A stretch of DNA of 34,906 bases, from positions 1 to 34,906 of the forward strand of contig JADJDM010000004.1 of assembly GCA_016702705.1 (NCBI GenBank). The letters run 5' to 3'. A model generated the notes under the pieces. It was not told where the DNA came from and did not search any database. It saw only the letters and a program-made list of their open reading frames with translations. The translations under genes were made by a program, and so were the position numbers. Positions 23,490-34,325 of the stretch are shown piece after piece (the stretch's first letter is position 1; every line of letters begins with the position of its first letter). The DNA is from Bacteroidota bacterium (GTDB lineage Bacteria; Bacteroidota; Bacteroidia; B-17B0; Aurantibacillaceae).

Positions 23490-24186
23490 AGCTTAATACC
23501 GCAACTTTTCTTAAGATTGATTCGAACAACAAACGTCCGTCTTCGTTAGATAATTCTGCGTCGGAAGCGCGCTCAGGGTGAGGCATCATTCCAAAAACAT
23601 TTTTACCTGCGTTACAAACACCCGCAATGTTTTCCAATGCACCATTAGGGTTTGCTTCTGCACTTACTTTTCCTTGCTCATCGCAATATCTGAAAAGAAT
23701 TTGGTCGTTATCGTTCAGTTGTTTTAAAGTTGCTTCATCAGCAAAATATTTTCCTTCGCCATGAGCAATAGGAATTTTTAGAGCTTTATCTTTTGGAATA
23801 AGATTAGTAACCAATGAATCCGTGTTTTCTGCTTTAATAAAAACATTTTTGCAAATGAATTTACGTTCATTGTTATGTAATAAAGCACCTGGTAATAAAC
23901 CTGCTTCACATAAAATTTGAAAACCATTACAAACACCAAACACAAATCCGCCTTTAGCTGCATGGGCAACAATGCTTTCCATAATTGGAGAAAAACGAGC
24001 AATTGCCCCGCTTCTTAAATAATCTCCGTATGAGAATCCACCTGGTAATACAATAAAATCACAACCTTCAAGGTCGGTATTTTTATGCCAAAGCTTTACT
24101 GTTTCTTGTTTCATGATATCACGTAAAACGTAAACCATGTCTTCATCACAATTAGATCCTGGGAAAACTACTACTCCAAACTTCAT
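23488..24186 (-). CDS. purQ: Phosphoribosylformylglycinamidine synthase, glutaminase subunit PurQ
   Basis: 232 residues. A class I glutamine amidotransferase: it releases ammonia from glutamine for PurL in the fourth step of purine synthesis. Visible features are the N-terminal VVVFPGSNCDEDM typical of PurQ, FIVLPGGFSYGDYLR, the nucleophile C86 in GVCNGFQILCEAGLL, and H203 and E205 in MMPHPERASD. Length is normal. A stand-alone PurQ implies a small PurL and PurS elsewhere. It starts 38 bases after the DUF6427-like gene on the same strand, so the two may be co-transcribed. Confidence 0.93.
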   Translation of the reverse strand: MKFGVVVFPGSNCDEDMVYVLRDIMKQETVKLWHKNTDLEGCDFIVLPGGFSYGDYLRSGAIARFSPIMESIVAHAAKGGFVFGVCNGFQILCEAGLLPGALLHNNERKFICKNVFIKAENTDSLVTNLIPKDKALKIPIAHGEGKYFADEATLKQLNDNDQILFRYCDEQGKVSAEANPNGALENIAGVCNAGKNVFGMMPHPERASDAELSNEDGRLLFESILRKVAVLS

Positions 24187-24224
24187 ACGAATGCTTATTT
24201 AATTAAGGGTCAAAGGTACATTAT

Positions 24225-25211
24225 TTACAAATATCCTACTGCTTGAAGATTTGAACAAACATAAGCTACAAGCAATAAAAGTGTTAAAAACTCACGCAAT
24301 CCGTTCTTTTTGGTGCCACCAATATAATCCCCTATAAAAATAGATAATTGAATTAAAACAAGTGCTCCCATAAAAAACTGCGCTTCTGCCATTACAAAAA
24401 TGGACAAAAAGCCTAATATAAACATCCACAATAATACATACTTAACTTTTTGAGTTTTTATTTTTTGAGAGTTACTTCTTCCTAACATGTAAATAATGGA
24501 TAAGAAAAAACATAAAACAGCAGCCGTATGAATCAAAAATGTCCCTTTTCCGAAACTAAAAGCATGAATAGGGACAATGCTTTCCTGAATAATTTGCCAA
24601 TAATACATGTAGTCTCTATTACCCATAAACAGTAAGGCAGAAGCAATAATTAAAGGGGTAAGTATTCCTAATAAACTCAAGAGCCATTCTCGCAGTTTAA
24701 ATGGCTTTAAAATCAACATTGCAATAAATGGAACGCTCACAAATACAATAAACGGGGCATAAAACAATACTGCTAGCGACAATAAAAAAGAAGCATCAAA
24801 CACCTCCGAAAGCGACATTTCTTCTCGATAAATCGAAAATAATCTAAATAAGGCGAGCAATACAATAGTTGATGCAGGTATTATTGGGTGAAAAGCGCCA
24901 GAAAGGTTTAAAAGCCCAGTAAATAAAATAAAGAAAAAGCCAGGTAGGAGGTTTTGTTTATCGCTTATTTCATGTTTTGTACAAACAAAGGAAATAAGGT
25001 AGCCATTTGCTATGCTAAACAATAAATTAAGCCCCAAAAACAGATTTACCGAGCTATTATTAAGAAAGACCGAGTAAATAAAACTCGTTTTTAATCCAGA
25101 AACTTGATGAAAAGGAGGTAAAATAAGGCTAAAAGCCCATACAAAAATGGCCGCAACAGGCAGTAAAACGTAGCCTAGTTTATCATTATTCCTAAAAAAA
25201 CCTGCTACCAT
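24225..25211 (-). CDS. DUF6427-like multi-pass membrane protein
   Basis: 328 residues from the ATG at 25209-25211, with about nine hydrophobic helices, for example LGYVLLPVAAIFVWAFSLIL, LLALFRLFSIYREE, FIVFVSVPFIAMLILKPF and FLLSIIYML. The start MVAGFFRNNDKLGYV matches the usual N-terminus of the Bacteroidota DUF6427 family. A longer reading from 25247 adds 12 residues but would cover the promoter of the divergent gene (25213-25241), so the shorter start is preferred. Function is unknown. The region KPFKLREWLLSLLGILTPL between helices is conserved in the family. It probably shares an mRNA with purQ downstream. Confidence 0.75.
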   Translation of the reverse strand: MVAGFFRNNDKLGYVLLPVAAIFVWAFSLILPPFHQVSGLKTSFIYSVFLNNSSVNLFLGLNLLFSIANGYLISFVCTKHEISDKQNLLPGFFFILFTGLLNLSGAFHPIIPASTIVLLALFRLFSIYREEMSLSEVFDASFLLSLAVLFYAPFIVFVSVPFIAMLILKPFKLREWLLSLLGILTPLIIASALLFMGNRDYMYYWQIIQESIVPIHAFSFGKGTFLIHTAAVLCFFLSIIYMLGRSNSQKIKTQKVKYVLLWMFILGFLSIFVMAEAQFFMGALVLIQLSIFIGDYIGGTKKNGLREFLTLLLLVAYVCSNLQAVGYL

Positions 25212-25212
25212 T

Positions 25213-25241
25213 TTGTTAATTCCTAATTCTTTGTAATTTTG
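25213..25241 (+). promoter_or_regulatory. Promoter of the small membrane protein at 25268
   Basis: TTG (25213-25215) and TAATTTTG (25234-25241), 18 bases apart, a full match to TTG-N17-23-TAnnTTTG, 26 bases before the ATG at 25268. Confidence 0.6.
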
Positions 25242-25267
25242 TGCCACAAACTTAACAATTTTAAGCT

Positions 25268-25453
25268 ATGACATATACTGAATTTTGGACAGGAATTGGT
25301 GATTTTTTCACAGCAACGTTTCAATATATGAAACCAATCGGGAATATTTATAACTATCCGTTTTGGGTGCTTATTTTTTGTTTGTTAGCTTTTTGGACAA
25401 CTAGAATGATAAAGCAAACTAAAGACGCAAAAAAGAACGGCACTTTAATTTAA
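25268..25453 (+). CDS. Small single-pass membrane protein (possibly DUF6341-like)
   Basis: 61 residues with one membrane helix (about 31-44, FWVLIFCLLAFWTT) followed by a basic end (RMIKQTKDAKKNG), so the C-terminus should face the cytoplasm. The N-terminal half is aromatic (EFWTGIGDFFTATFQYM). In Bacteroidota a short protein of this size commonly lies beside the DUF6427 gene, which supports its reality. The DUF6341 label is tentative. A good promoter precedes it and a strong terminator follows. Confidence 0.65.
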   Translation: MTYTEFWTGIGDFFTATFQYMKPIGNIYNYPFWVLIFCLLAFWTTRMIKQTKDAKKNGTLI

Positions 25454-25472
25454 TTAATAATTATCCTATTTG

Positions 25473-25519
25473 ACCCAGTGTCATCCTGAGCTTGACGAAG
25501 GACGACACTGGGTTTTTTG
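25473..25519 (+). terminator. Strong terminator containing a REP-like repeat
   Basis: ACCCAGTGTC (25473-25482) pairs with GACACTGGGT (25504-25513), then a T-rich tract. The loop carries TCCTGAGCTTGACGAAGG, also present at 34329-34346. It lies between convergent genes. Confidence 0.8.
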
Positions 25520-25529
25520 TTTTAATAAA

Positions 25530-26285
25530 TTAATTATCTAACCACTTCTTAAAATCCGCAACTCGTTCTCTGCTCACAATTGCATCTTCTTCGCATAATC
25601 CTATAATTGTAAGTTTTAATCGACTATTAAAATAGGCGCTAGCTTTTTGAACTGAGTTTATGTTGACTAACACTTTTCTATTTATTCTAAAAAACAATTC
25701 GGGCGAAATTATTTCTTCTAGTTGATCGAGTGTATAATCAATAGGATACTTTTTGCTTTGTGATGTGATTGCTAATACCAATCCGTCTTCCGATAAAAAA
25801 TAATTAATGTCTTCAGTTTTTAATGAAGATATGGTGTCTCCAATTTTAACCATAAACCTATTTTTATATTGCTTATGAACGTTTTTGATAATTGTCGAAA
25901 TATCTTCTGCAATCATTGCTTGTTTAGTTTGAATTCTTTTCTTAAATTTTTCGATGGTTACTTTTAACTCTTCAATGTCGATTGGTTTGAGTAAATAATC
26001 AACGCTGTTTAACTTAAAGGCTTTAATTGCATACTCATCATAAGCAGTTGTAAAAATGATAGGGACTTCTATTTTTACTTTACTAAATAGTTCGAAACTG
26101 ATCCCATCTGCTAAATGTATATCTACAAAAAGCAAATCAGCATCATTGTTCTTTTTAAAATACTCTACGCTTTTTTTAACCGAATCAAACACTTGTAATA
26201 CTTCAATAGAAGGCTCAACACGCTTAAGCATTGTTTGCAAATGTTCTGCAGATAATTTTTCGTCTTCTAGTATTACAATTTTCAT
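25530..26285 (-). CDS. LytTR-family response regulator
   Basis: 251 residues. Receiver domain at 1-120 with E7/D8, phosphoacceptor D55 (LLFVDIHLADG), T84 in PIIFTTAYDEYAIKAF and K102 (YLLKPIDIEEL). The C-terminal LytTR DNA-binding domain (about 145-251) has FMVKIGDTISSLKTEDINYF, an NRKVLVNINSV segment and SRERVADFKKWLD. The gene overlaps the sensor kinase gene by 4 bases and is the last gene of the minus-strand operon starting at 30277. It most likely controls this operon or outer membrane functions, but targets are not visible. Confidence 0.92.
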   Translation of the reverse strand: MKIVILEDEKLSAEHLQTMLKRVEPSIEVLQVFDSVKKSVEYFKKNNDADLLFVDIHLADGISFELFSKVKIEVPIIFTTAYDEYAIKAFKLNSVDYLLKPIDIEELKVTIEKFKKRIQTKQAMIAEDISTIIKNVHKQYKNRFMVKIGDTISSLKTEDINYFLSEDGLVLAITSQSKKYPIDYTLDQLEEIISPELFFRINRKVLVNINSVQKASAYFNSRLKLTIIGLCEEDAIVSRERVADFKKWLDN

Positions 26286-27301
26286 TGTGCTCTTAATAAT
26301 GGAATGCTTACTTCAAAGGTATCGCTAGTAGAAACAATTTCTATATTTCTTTCCGCAAAATAAGAATACCGTTCTTTAATGTTTTTTAATCCTGTTTTCG
26401 AGCCAGGCTCTTCATTTGTTCTCAATCGTAGATTATTAGAAATAATTAAAGTGTTTTTGTCTGCTTTAATATTAACTGTGAGTGGATACTCAGAAGAACA
26501 CTCGTTATGTTGAATAGCATTTTCAATTAATATTTGCAGTGCCATAGGAGGAAGCATTAAAATTTTTGCTCCGTCGGCTATTTCATAATTAAACTGTATG
26601 CTTTCATCAAATCGGATTTTTAATAAAAAAGTATAGGATTTAATAAAGGTTAATTCGTTTTCTAAAGTAACTAATTCTGTTTCCTTATTATCTAACAAAT
26701 AACGATATACTTTTGATAGCTGACTAATAAATGAAACCGCTTTATCTTGATCCTTGTAAACTAATGATGACAGCACGCTCAGGTTATTAAATAGAAAATG
26801 TGGGTTTATTTGATTTTTTAAATTTTGTAATTGCGTTTGCAATGTTTCAGATTTGTAATGCTCAACCTCAACTAGGGATTTTTTCCATTTGCTGAAAAAT
26901 TGGGCTCCAATAGAACTAGTAGAAAGTATGATTGAAATTAAAACGCCAATAACTATTGAAGTCATCATAAATTTTTCTTTCATCGCTTCTGGTAAACTGC
27001 ATACATATTTATTATATGAAAGCATGGAGAGAAAAATAATTCCTGCACTATACACAACAACTAATGGAAATTGCATTAGCAGTCGCTTACTAGGGCTTTT
27101 TTCCCAAAGCACTATTTTGTCTGCCATTTTATCTAAAAGTACATTTCCTTCCCACACTAAAAATGTGATTAAAATAGCTGCTACATAGTCATAAATCTTA
27201 TTGTGATTTGGATCGTTTGCATAAGTAACCACATCCAACAATAAAGAAATGATGATTCCAACAAGTATTATTCCTGTGTATTTTGAAACTACTTTTAGCA
27301 T
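26282..27301 (-). CDS. LytS/YehU-type sensor histidine kinase
   Basis: 339 residues. Four membrane helices (about 8-28, 38-56, 73-94, 111-132) with short loops, a coiled linker (VEVEHYKSETLQTQLQNLKN), then the HisKA_7 box NQINPHFLFNN with H168. The ATPase domain has MALQILIENAIQHN (N-box) and GSKTGLKNIKERYSYF (G-box). No separate sensory domain is present, so it may sense the membrane state. Start at 27301; its stop overlaps the response regulator start by 4 bases. It lies 17 bases after the flavoprotein gene. Confidence 0.9.
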   Translation of the reverse strand: MLKVVSKYTGIILVGIIISLLLDVVTYANDPNHNKIYDYVAAILITFLVWEGNVLLDKMADKIVLWEKSPSKRLLMQFPLVVVYSAGIIFLSMLSYNKYVCSLPEAMKEKFMMTSIVIGVLISIILSTSSIGAQFFSKWKKSLVEVEHYKSETLQTQLQNLKNQINPHFLFNNLSVLSSLVYKDQDKAVSFISQLSKVYRYLLDNKETELVTLENELTFIKSYTFLLKIRFDESIQFNYEIADGAKILMLPPMALQILIENAIQHNECSSEYPLTVNIKADKNTLIISNNLRLRTNEEPGSKTGLKNIKERYSYFAERNIEIVSTSDTFEVSIPLLRAQ

Positions 27302-27318
27302 TTTATAAAAATAAACAT

Positions 27319-27897
27319 TTATGCGCTTGCTTTTCCTAATTCATAAACCATTCTCAAATTTTTTTCGCGGAACTCATTGGTTGATTTTCTAATTGGAGCA
27401 ATAGCTGTTACTTTAACAGGATTAATACCACAAAACTGCAAGGTTCGTTTTTTTACTTGATTTACCGATGGAGCATTAAAGAAATACTTGTAAATAATAC
27501 TGGGTGTATCTGCGGTATAAATTATTCTTCCCGTTCGTCCACTCAATAATTTATACCACATTGGGCTGTTTTCTCTATATTTAAAAGCGAAACCAGGGAG
27601 TAATGTTCTATCGAAAAAACCTTTTAATAATGCAGGAACCGAGCCCCACCAAACTGGGTGTACAATTACAATATGATTTGCTTTAAAATTTTCTTTTGCG
27701 CATCTTGCAAATCTTTTTTCTAATTCGGTATGCGAGCTAAAACCGCCTGTGAGATTTAAATCAAATTTTATATCAATTAAGTTTACTAACTCTACCTGGT
27801 TGCCGGATTCTTCAGCGCCTTTTTTATACTCTTCTGCTAAAGCCTTGCAATATGAATCCTTAACTGGGTGACCGTTTATTATTAATATATTTTTCAT
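27319..27897 (-). CDS. NAD(P)H-dependent flavin oxidoreductase (quinone reductase-like)
   Basis: 192 residues of flavodoxin-like fold: N-terminal NILIINGHPVKDSYCKALAE, the flavin-binding loop HPVWWGSVPALLKGFFDRTL, the lid LPGFAFKY, and a long helix ending in REKNLRMVYELGKASA. Matches the MdaB/KefF-type NAD(P)H:quinone oxidoreductases, which reduce quinones or similar electrophiles by two electrons. It begins 5 bases after the TonB receptor gene, so it is translated from the same mRNA, and is followed by the two-component pair. The substrate is unknown; the set suggests uptake and handling of a redox-active compound. Confidence 0.85.
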   Translation of the reverse strand: MKNILIINGHPVKDSYCKALAEEYKKGAEESGNQVELVNLIDIKFDLNLTGGFSSHTELEKRFARCAKENFKANHIVIVHPVWWGSVPALLKGFFDRTLLPGFAFKYRENSPMWYKLLSGRTGRIIYTADTPSIIYKYFFNAPSVNQVKKRTLQFCGINPVKVTAIAPIRKSTNEFREKNLRMVYELGKASA

Positions 27898-27902
27898 GCA
27901 AT

Positions 27903-30277
27903 TTAGAATTGAATTTTATATACAAAGTTTGGAAATAAACCTATTTGATATGCTGTATTCACAGTATTTGTAAGTGGATTATAACGTTGAGCAAATACAT
28001 TTTTATTGTTGGTTACATTTTGTACATCAAAGAAAACAGATTGTGCTAATTTGCGTTTGCTGCTATTAAATGTTACACCGGCTTTAACATCCATTCTAAA
28101 AAAGTTTGGGTTACGAGCAGAAAACGCATAATCATCTCCTTTTAAAACTTGTTGCTGAATCATTTGCGATGCAGCTAAATCAACAGGCGTGTAAAATCTT
28201 CCTCCTGCTTGTGTTACTTTAGCATCGATAGTAAATGAATTACGTTTTTCTTTTCCAAATTTAAATTCTTTTCCAACTAACACATTGTAAACAAACTTCC
28301 CATTAAATGCAGTATTGCGTTCTTTGTTGTCGCTTCCTTTGTATTTTGATTCGTAAATAGTTCCAGTGATTAAACCATAATATCCTTTGCTGAAAAATTT
28401 CTCTATCGTTAACTCTGCTCCGTAATTCGTTCCTGTTCCTGTGTTTTTTAAATAACCAACTTCATTAGGACTAAAGCTTGCACCTGCATTTAACATGGAG
28501 AAACTACTTGCTTTTTCTGAAACAGGAATGTTCCATAAATATTGATAATACACTTCTGTTTTTATTCTCCAATCTTTAATAGGTAATACATCGTAACCCA
28601 AAACAAAATGGTGACTTCTAGTAAAATCTAAGTTTTTATTGGATTGGTCGTAAGTGCCATCTGCTTTGATTGAACGATAAAAATAAACATCTAATGGTTG
28701 CATTTGACTATGCATTCCGTAACCTACACTAATCGTATTTTTTGAATTAATTTGATACTTCGCTCCTATTCTTGGCTCAATCGAATTTGAATTATTCAAC
28801 AACAAATGTTGGCTGTGTATACCAAGGTTAATAGTTATTTTATCTGATGGATTGTATTTTGCATGCGCATAGCCTTGAATTAAAAATGTGTTATCGTTAT
28901 AATCCCAAATTTGATTCCAAGTTGGGGTAAACTCTCTGTTTCTGTAAAACAAAACCAAATTCATCATTTCTGTAATTGCTCCTACCTTTAAGAACAAACG
29001 CGAATTAAACTTAGTATTAAAGGAAGTGTTAATGGAATGATTTAAGCGTTTCGTTGTATTATCCAATACTCGAGTAGCGCCATCATCTGCAACAGAAATA
29101 GTATCTTCATAATAAGTAGATGAAGCATACGAACTACCCAACACTGTATTGAAATAAGATTTTTTACCTACACGAATAAAATGTTTTAATCCAACTAGAC
29201 CTACATCACTCGTAAAATAGCTGTCTACACTTGGGTCGGCAAACAAATCCGTACTATCTGTTTTATCATGTAAAAACTCTATATTACTTTTTCCTGCTAA
29301 ACCAAATAATGTAAACTTGCCCAGCTTTGTCATTCCACCATTTATTTTAAAAGAAATATCTTGATAAAAAGGTGTTGCTGTTGTGCCAATAGGAATTCCA
29401 ATTTTTTGTGCAACACCTGTAAACGCATAACGGTAAGCAATTAAATAGGAAGAACCTTTTGCTTTATTTATTGGACCTTCTGTCATTGCCTCAACCCCAG
29501 TAAGCGCGCCAATTTGAATGGTGTGTTCTCTTTTTCTGAATTACCATTTCTAAAACCTAAATCAAAAACACCTGCGTTTGCATTACCATACTCAGAAGGA
29601 AAAGCAGAGGTGAAAAAATCAGAATTCTTCATAACATTAGTGTTTAATGCACTTACAGGTCCGCCCGTTGTTCCAATTGTAGAAAAGTGATTTGGGTTTG
29701 GAATGTTTAATCCTTCGATTCTCCACAATACACCTGTAGGCGAATTTCCTCTAATAACAATATCGTTTCTCGAATCATCAGGAGAACTAACACCTGCAAA
29801 GTTAGCTGCTAAACGTGATGGGTCAGAGCGACCACCTGCATAACGATTTACCTCTTCCATCGAAAAAGAACGTCCGCTTACGCTTGATAATTCATTATTT
29901 GTTTCGTTTTTCTTACTTGCCGAAATTTCTATTTCGTTTAATGTGCTAACTGATTCTTCTAAAGAAATATCCATTACCACTTCTTTACCTGATGTAACAA
30001 CCACATTGGATAATACAACTTCTTTATAACCAATGTAGCTTACTTTTAAATCGTATCTGCCTGGGGCAAGCTCTGTTATTTTGTATTTACCATCTATATC
30101 GCTAGAGGCAAATTTTTGCGGGCTTGAGTTCATCACAATCACATTTACACCTGGTATTGGAAATTGTGATTGTTTATCGAGAATAATACCTCTAATGTTT
30201 TGACTGCTTTGTTGCGCAGCCATATTGCCATAAAAGGCAATTGTAAGAAGAATAAAAATATATAGTGCTTTTTTCAT
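27903..30277 (-). CDS. TonB-dependent receptor with carboxypeptidase-like domain, one frameshift
   Basis: Two open pieces (30277-29483 and 29486-27903) form one receptor of about 791 residues. The N-terminus has a signal peptide (ALYIFILLTIAFYGNMAAQQ), a carboxypeptidase-D-like domain (about 25-110, IRGIILDKQSQFPIPGVNV, YKITELAPGRYDLKVSYIGY) and a plug (about 115-245, SRNDIVIRGNSPTGVLWRIE, EYGNANAGVFDLGFRNG). The barrel follows, ending PNFVYKIQF with a terminal Phe. The frame breaks at an A-run read on the plus strand as T29531-29535; adding one base restores EHTIQIGALTGVEAMTEGP. The receptor takes up a large or scarce solute across the outer membrane with energy from TonB. The short extracellular region and absence of an adjacent SusD make glycan uptake less likely than metal-chelate or peptide uptake. 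Confidence 0.85.
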
Positions 30278-30374
30278 ATTGAATTAATTTGAAGCAAAAC
30301 TAACTCCATTAAAAACACCCTGAAAGAGAAAAGCGATGAACTGTTGATTTAATAGTTTGAATTGTAAATTGGGT

Positions 30375-30794
30375 TTACTCTCCAAAATTTATTTGATACA
30401 CATCCGTTCTGTTTCGAAGAATGTTCCTTATCTCAAAACCGCCTGCTTGCGGGATTTCCTCCACCAAATCAAATGTTTTACACGATTTTGGTAATCCAGT
30501 AAATATTAAGGTAAAACGATGCGTTACACCCACCTCAATGGGTGTCCAGTAAGGATAAAGTGTTATGTTTTCGAAATGAACTAATCTACTTTTATGAAAT
30601 GAGTTGTTTGCTATTAAAAAGGTTGTGCTCCAAATTCGAATGAGTTCTGGCCAATCGCCTCTGTTTTTGAAAAAACCATGTACTGTAACTTGCCCCTCTG
30701 TATCGGGTAATAAAGTTAGTTCCTCCGCAATTTTCGGTTTGGGGATTTTAATCTCTGGTTCTTCAATCTCAATTACACCATCTTTGAAACTCAT
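30375..30794 (-). CDS. Conserved hypothetical protein
   Basis: 139 residues, no signal peptide or membrane segment. It reads as a compact beta-rich protein: LTLLPDTEGQVTVHGFFKNR, PELIRIWSTTFLIANNSFHK, ITLYPYWTPIEVGVTHRFTL, ending FEIRNILRNRTDVYQINFGE. No family name is recognised. It is upstream of the TonB receptor gene but separated by about 97 bases, and divergent from the PNGase-like gene. A role cannot be assigned. Confidence 0.65.
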   Translation of the reverse strand: MSFKDGVIEIEEPEIKIPKPKIAEELTLLPDTEGQVTVHGFFKNRGDWPELIRIWSTTFLIANNSFHKSRLVHFENITLYPYWTPIEVGVTHRFTLIFTGLPKSCKTFDLVEEIPQAGGFEIRNILRNRTDVYQINFGE

Positions 30795-30889
30795 ACCGCA
30801 AAATTACACAAAATCCGAAAGCAAATAATTAACATAAAAACCCACCTAAATCGGTTAAGATTAATACATTTGTTATAAATTCGCCTTTC

Positions 30890-33800
30890 ATGAAACAGTT
30901 AATTTTTTATCTTTTCGGTTCTATTTGTTTTAAATACAAATCGCTTGGTTTCTCAAACAGGCGATACCATTAAAGTTCAAACTTTTACTTTTGGTTCGCC
31001 ACAAGACGCTTGGTTTGTTTTTCCTTCGGACACTGTTCGTTTCGAAAAAATATTAATGCAATACACATTAAAATGTAATCCAGCTCAAAGTCCAGCTTGT
31101 GGTGAGTGGGATTACCTAACTTATTCTTATTTATACAAACACACTGGTTTAATAGATAGTTCCGCTGTTATTCAACCAAGTTATATTGCTAATGGAAGTA
31201 GTCCAAACAGTGTAATGTACATGAATACTCCTTCTTATAATTACACTACTTCATGGCAGTATCAAACAGTAATAACTAATACAACAAGTTTAAATACAGC
31301 AACTATTGGTATTGATAATACTCCTTCTAATCACCCGCTTGGTGCATCTGCCCCTGTTTCGCGTTCACAATATTTATGGAAAGCTTCGGAAATGACAAGT
31401 GCAGGAATGACTGCTGGAAATATTACTGGTTTACAATTATACTTGCAATCATTAGGCAGTGAATTAAGAAATTTAACTATTCGATTAAAAAACTACAAGT
31501 GCAGATAGTATTACAAAATAAATTTCAGTAACACTGGCTACACAACTGTATACACACACAACAAACTGTTTACCTCAACTGGCTGGAATAGTTTACAATT
31601 TACCACACCTTTTAATTGGAATGGTACATCTAATTTATTAGTTGAACTTTTATATGACAACACAACTGTAGGAACAAACAATGTTGTTGCCTCAACACTT
31701 ACTAATTTTAAATCGGGTTTAGTTAATGCAGGTGCTGATCGCTGTTTGTCGTTTCATTCGAATGGCTTTGTTAATGCTCCAGTTAACAATCAAGTTGCTG
31801 CAATTGATTCCTTTGTTACTGTTTCCTTTTGGGCTTATGGTACTCCTCAATATCAACCAATGGATGGAACTTGTTTTGAAGCAGTTGATTCAGCTGGAAA
31901 CCGTGTGCTTAACTCACACCCTTGGAGTGATAGTAGAATATATTGGGATGCAGGAAATGAAAGTGGATATGACCGCGCAATTAAACTTGCCACAACTGTA
32001 CAAATAGAGGGTCAATGGAATCATTGGGCCTTTTACAAAAAAATGTTCTTACAAATACCATGAAAACATTTTTAAATGGAACACAAGTGCAAACTGTTAC
32101 AGGAATGAGCAAACGAATGTTGAATATCGATAAATTTAGAATTGGTAAAGGTAATTGGTTGGGCTCACAAACATACGAAGGTAAAATGGATCAATTTTGT
32201 GTTTTTAATAAAGATCTTACCCTTGCCAATGTTCAAAAATTATACAGAAATAAAATTGATCTTACTCATCCAAATTACAATAACCTAATTTTAAATTATA
32301 ATTTTGATGATGGTAATTATTTAACTGCTATTGATGAATCACCTGTTCCTCATGCACTCGGAACGCTAAATGATGGAGTAAACAATCCATTAAAACCAGC
32401 AAAAGAATTAGTTACAAATTTTACTGAAACATACTCCCGCCCAAATATTATTTTCGAACAAGGAGTTTATACTTCTCATAGAGACTTTCTCTTGTAATTG
32501 ATTCTGTTACGAAAAGTCCTATACAAATAGTTATTTATGGTGATTCAATTAATAATCCGGAACTCCAACCGAGACATTAACTGTTTGGCCAAGCTATTAT
32601 TCTAATTACGTTTACAATGCACAAGGTGTTGCAATTGATTCTACATTAGTAACGCCACATGATACCATTACTTTATCATATTATACTTGGTATCGCAAAT
32701 TTCCAAAGTGTTACGTTACGAATTAGCGCGTTATATTACTCCTTATGGAAATGGATTAAGTTTAGGTAATGGTTGGACATGGACTTTGATGTTAGTGATT
32801 ATCGAACTTTGCTTGCAGATAGCGTTCATATTGCTGCTGGTAACTGGCAAGAATTATTAGATATGCAATTCTTCATGATTAAAGGAACACCTCCGCGTGA
32901 TGTTGTAGATATACAAAATTTATGTACATGGGTTCTTTTGATTACGGACATACAAATGACCCTATTGAATCTCACTTAACGCCTAAGCAAATAAGCATTC
33001 CTGCTAATGCAGTCAACACTCGTTGGAAATCGCGTAACAGGGCATGGAATGGATACACCACAAAACTGTGCGGAGTTTTGTCCGAAAACACATTACTATA
33101 AAGTGAACGGAACAACACGTTTTTCCAAATTAGTATGGAGAGACAATTGTGATGTAAATCCATTGTATCCGCAAGGAGGAACTTGGGGTGTACGATAGAG
33201 CAAACTGGTGTCCGGGTGCTGAAGTTTGGACCTATGATTTTGAATTAACTCCATTTACTACTGCAGGAACAACCGTAACACTAGATCATGATGTGCAAAG
33301 TTATACACAAATAATGGTGAGTGGAGTTATTATCAAATCGAAGACCAAGTAGTAAGTTATGGTGCGCCTAACTTTACTTTGGATGCGGCTATGGAAGATA
33401 TTTTATCTCCTACAACAAATCAAATGTGGTTAAGAAAATCCCATTTGCTCAATCCAATTATTCGTATTAAAAACACTGGTTCAATCCACACTACTAACTT
33501 AACTATCACCTATGTGTAACTGGCGCAACACCTTCTGTTTACAACTGACGTGCAGTTTAGCCTTTATGCAAATTGCGGAAGTTACTTTAGGAAATTTTGC
33601 AAGCAACACAGAGGAACGGAGTTTTATGTTACCTTAAGTAATCCAAATGGCGGTGCAGATCAATATGCTTTAATAATACCATGAAAAGTGTTTACAATCT
33701 TCCTCCACAAATTCCTTCAAAATTAGTTATCGAATTAAAAACAAATTCAGTTCCACCAGAAAAACTCTTATACGTTGAAAGACGGAAGGGGTAACTGTTT

Positions 33801-34310
33801 TTCAAAGAAATGGTTTAAGCGCAAATACTACCTACTTGATACATTAAATTTAGTTAACGGTTGTTATTTATTTGATTTAAGAGATACAGGTGAAGATGGC
33901 TTAACTTGGTGGGCAAGACAGCACAGGGTTCGGGAACCATTAAATTTAAAATGGTTACACAGCAGTATTAACTAATTTTAATTCTGACTTTTGTGACAAG
34001 TATATCAACAGTTTAATGCGGATGTTTCTTTAGTTGGATTAGCAGATTATATTTTTTTACTTCACAAAATAGATTAGCTGTTTTATCAAATCCAAGCGAA
34101 GGAAATATTACAGTGAATGTTGACTTAAACAAAAACAAGATTTCAGTATTGAAATAACAGATATGCTTGGCAAAAAAGTTTTTCAAAAGAAATAAAACAA
34201 AGTATTGCTGTAAGCGAAGAATTGGACTTAAGTGAAAAACAATAAAGGTGTTTACTTGTTATTCTAAAACGAATGATGAAGTGATAACAAGAAAAGTGTT
34301 GATTCAATAA
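30890..34310 (+). CDS. PNGase F-like secreted protein with LamG-type domain and T9SS tail, many frameshifts
   Basis: About 1,130 residues when frames are joined. Order: signal peptide (MKQLIFYLF..., ATG at 30890), a PNGase F N-terminal-like part with CNPAQSPACGEWDYLTYSYL (about 31078-31140), a LamG/concanavalin-like insert (about 31765-32300, WNHWAFYK, GKMDQFCVFNKDLTLANVQK), the PNGase F C-terminal part with GHGMDTPQNCAEFCPKTHYY, LVWRDNCDVNPLYPQGGTW and NWCPGAEV (about 33043-33220), and a type A T9SS sorting domain (about 34085-34310, SNPSEGNITVNVDL, SIEITDMLGKKV) ending KVLIQ. PNGase F removes N-linked glycans from glycoproteins; secretion by T9SS fits a surface or extracellular enzyme. At least ten indels occur. 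-7 element TACATTTG at 30865-30872. Activity cannot be judged. Confidence 0.75.
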
Positions 34311-34325
34311 GCAATTGTGGCTGAG

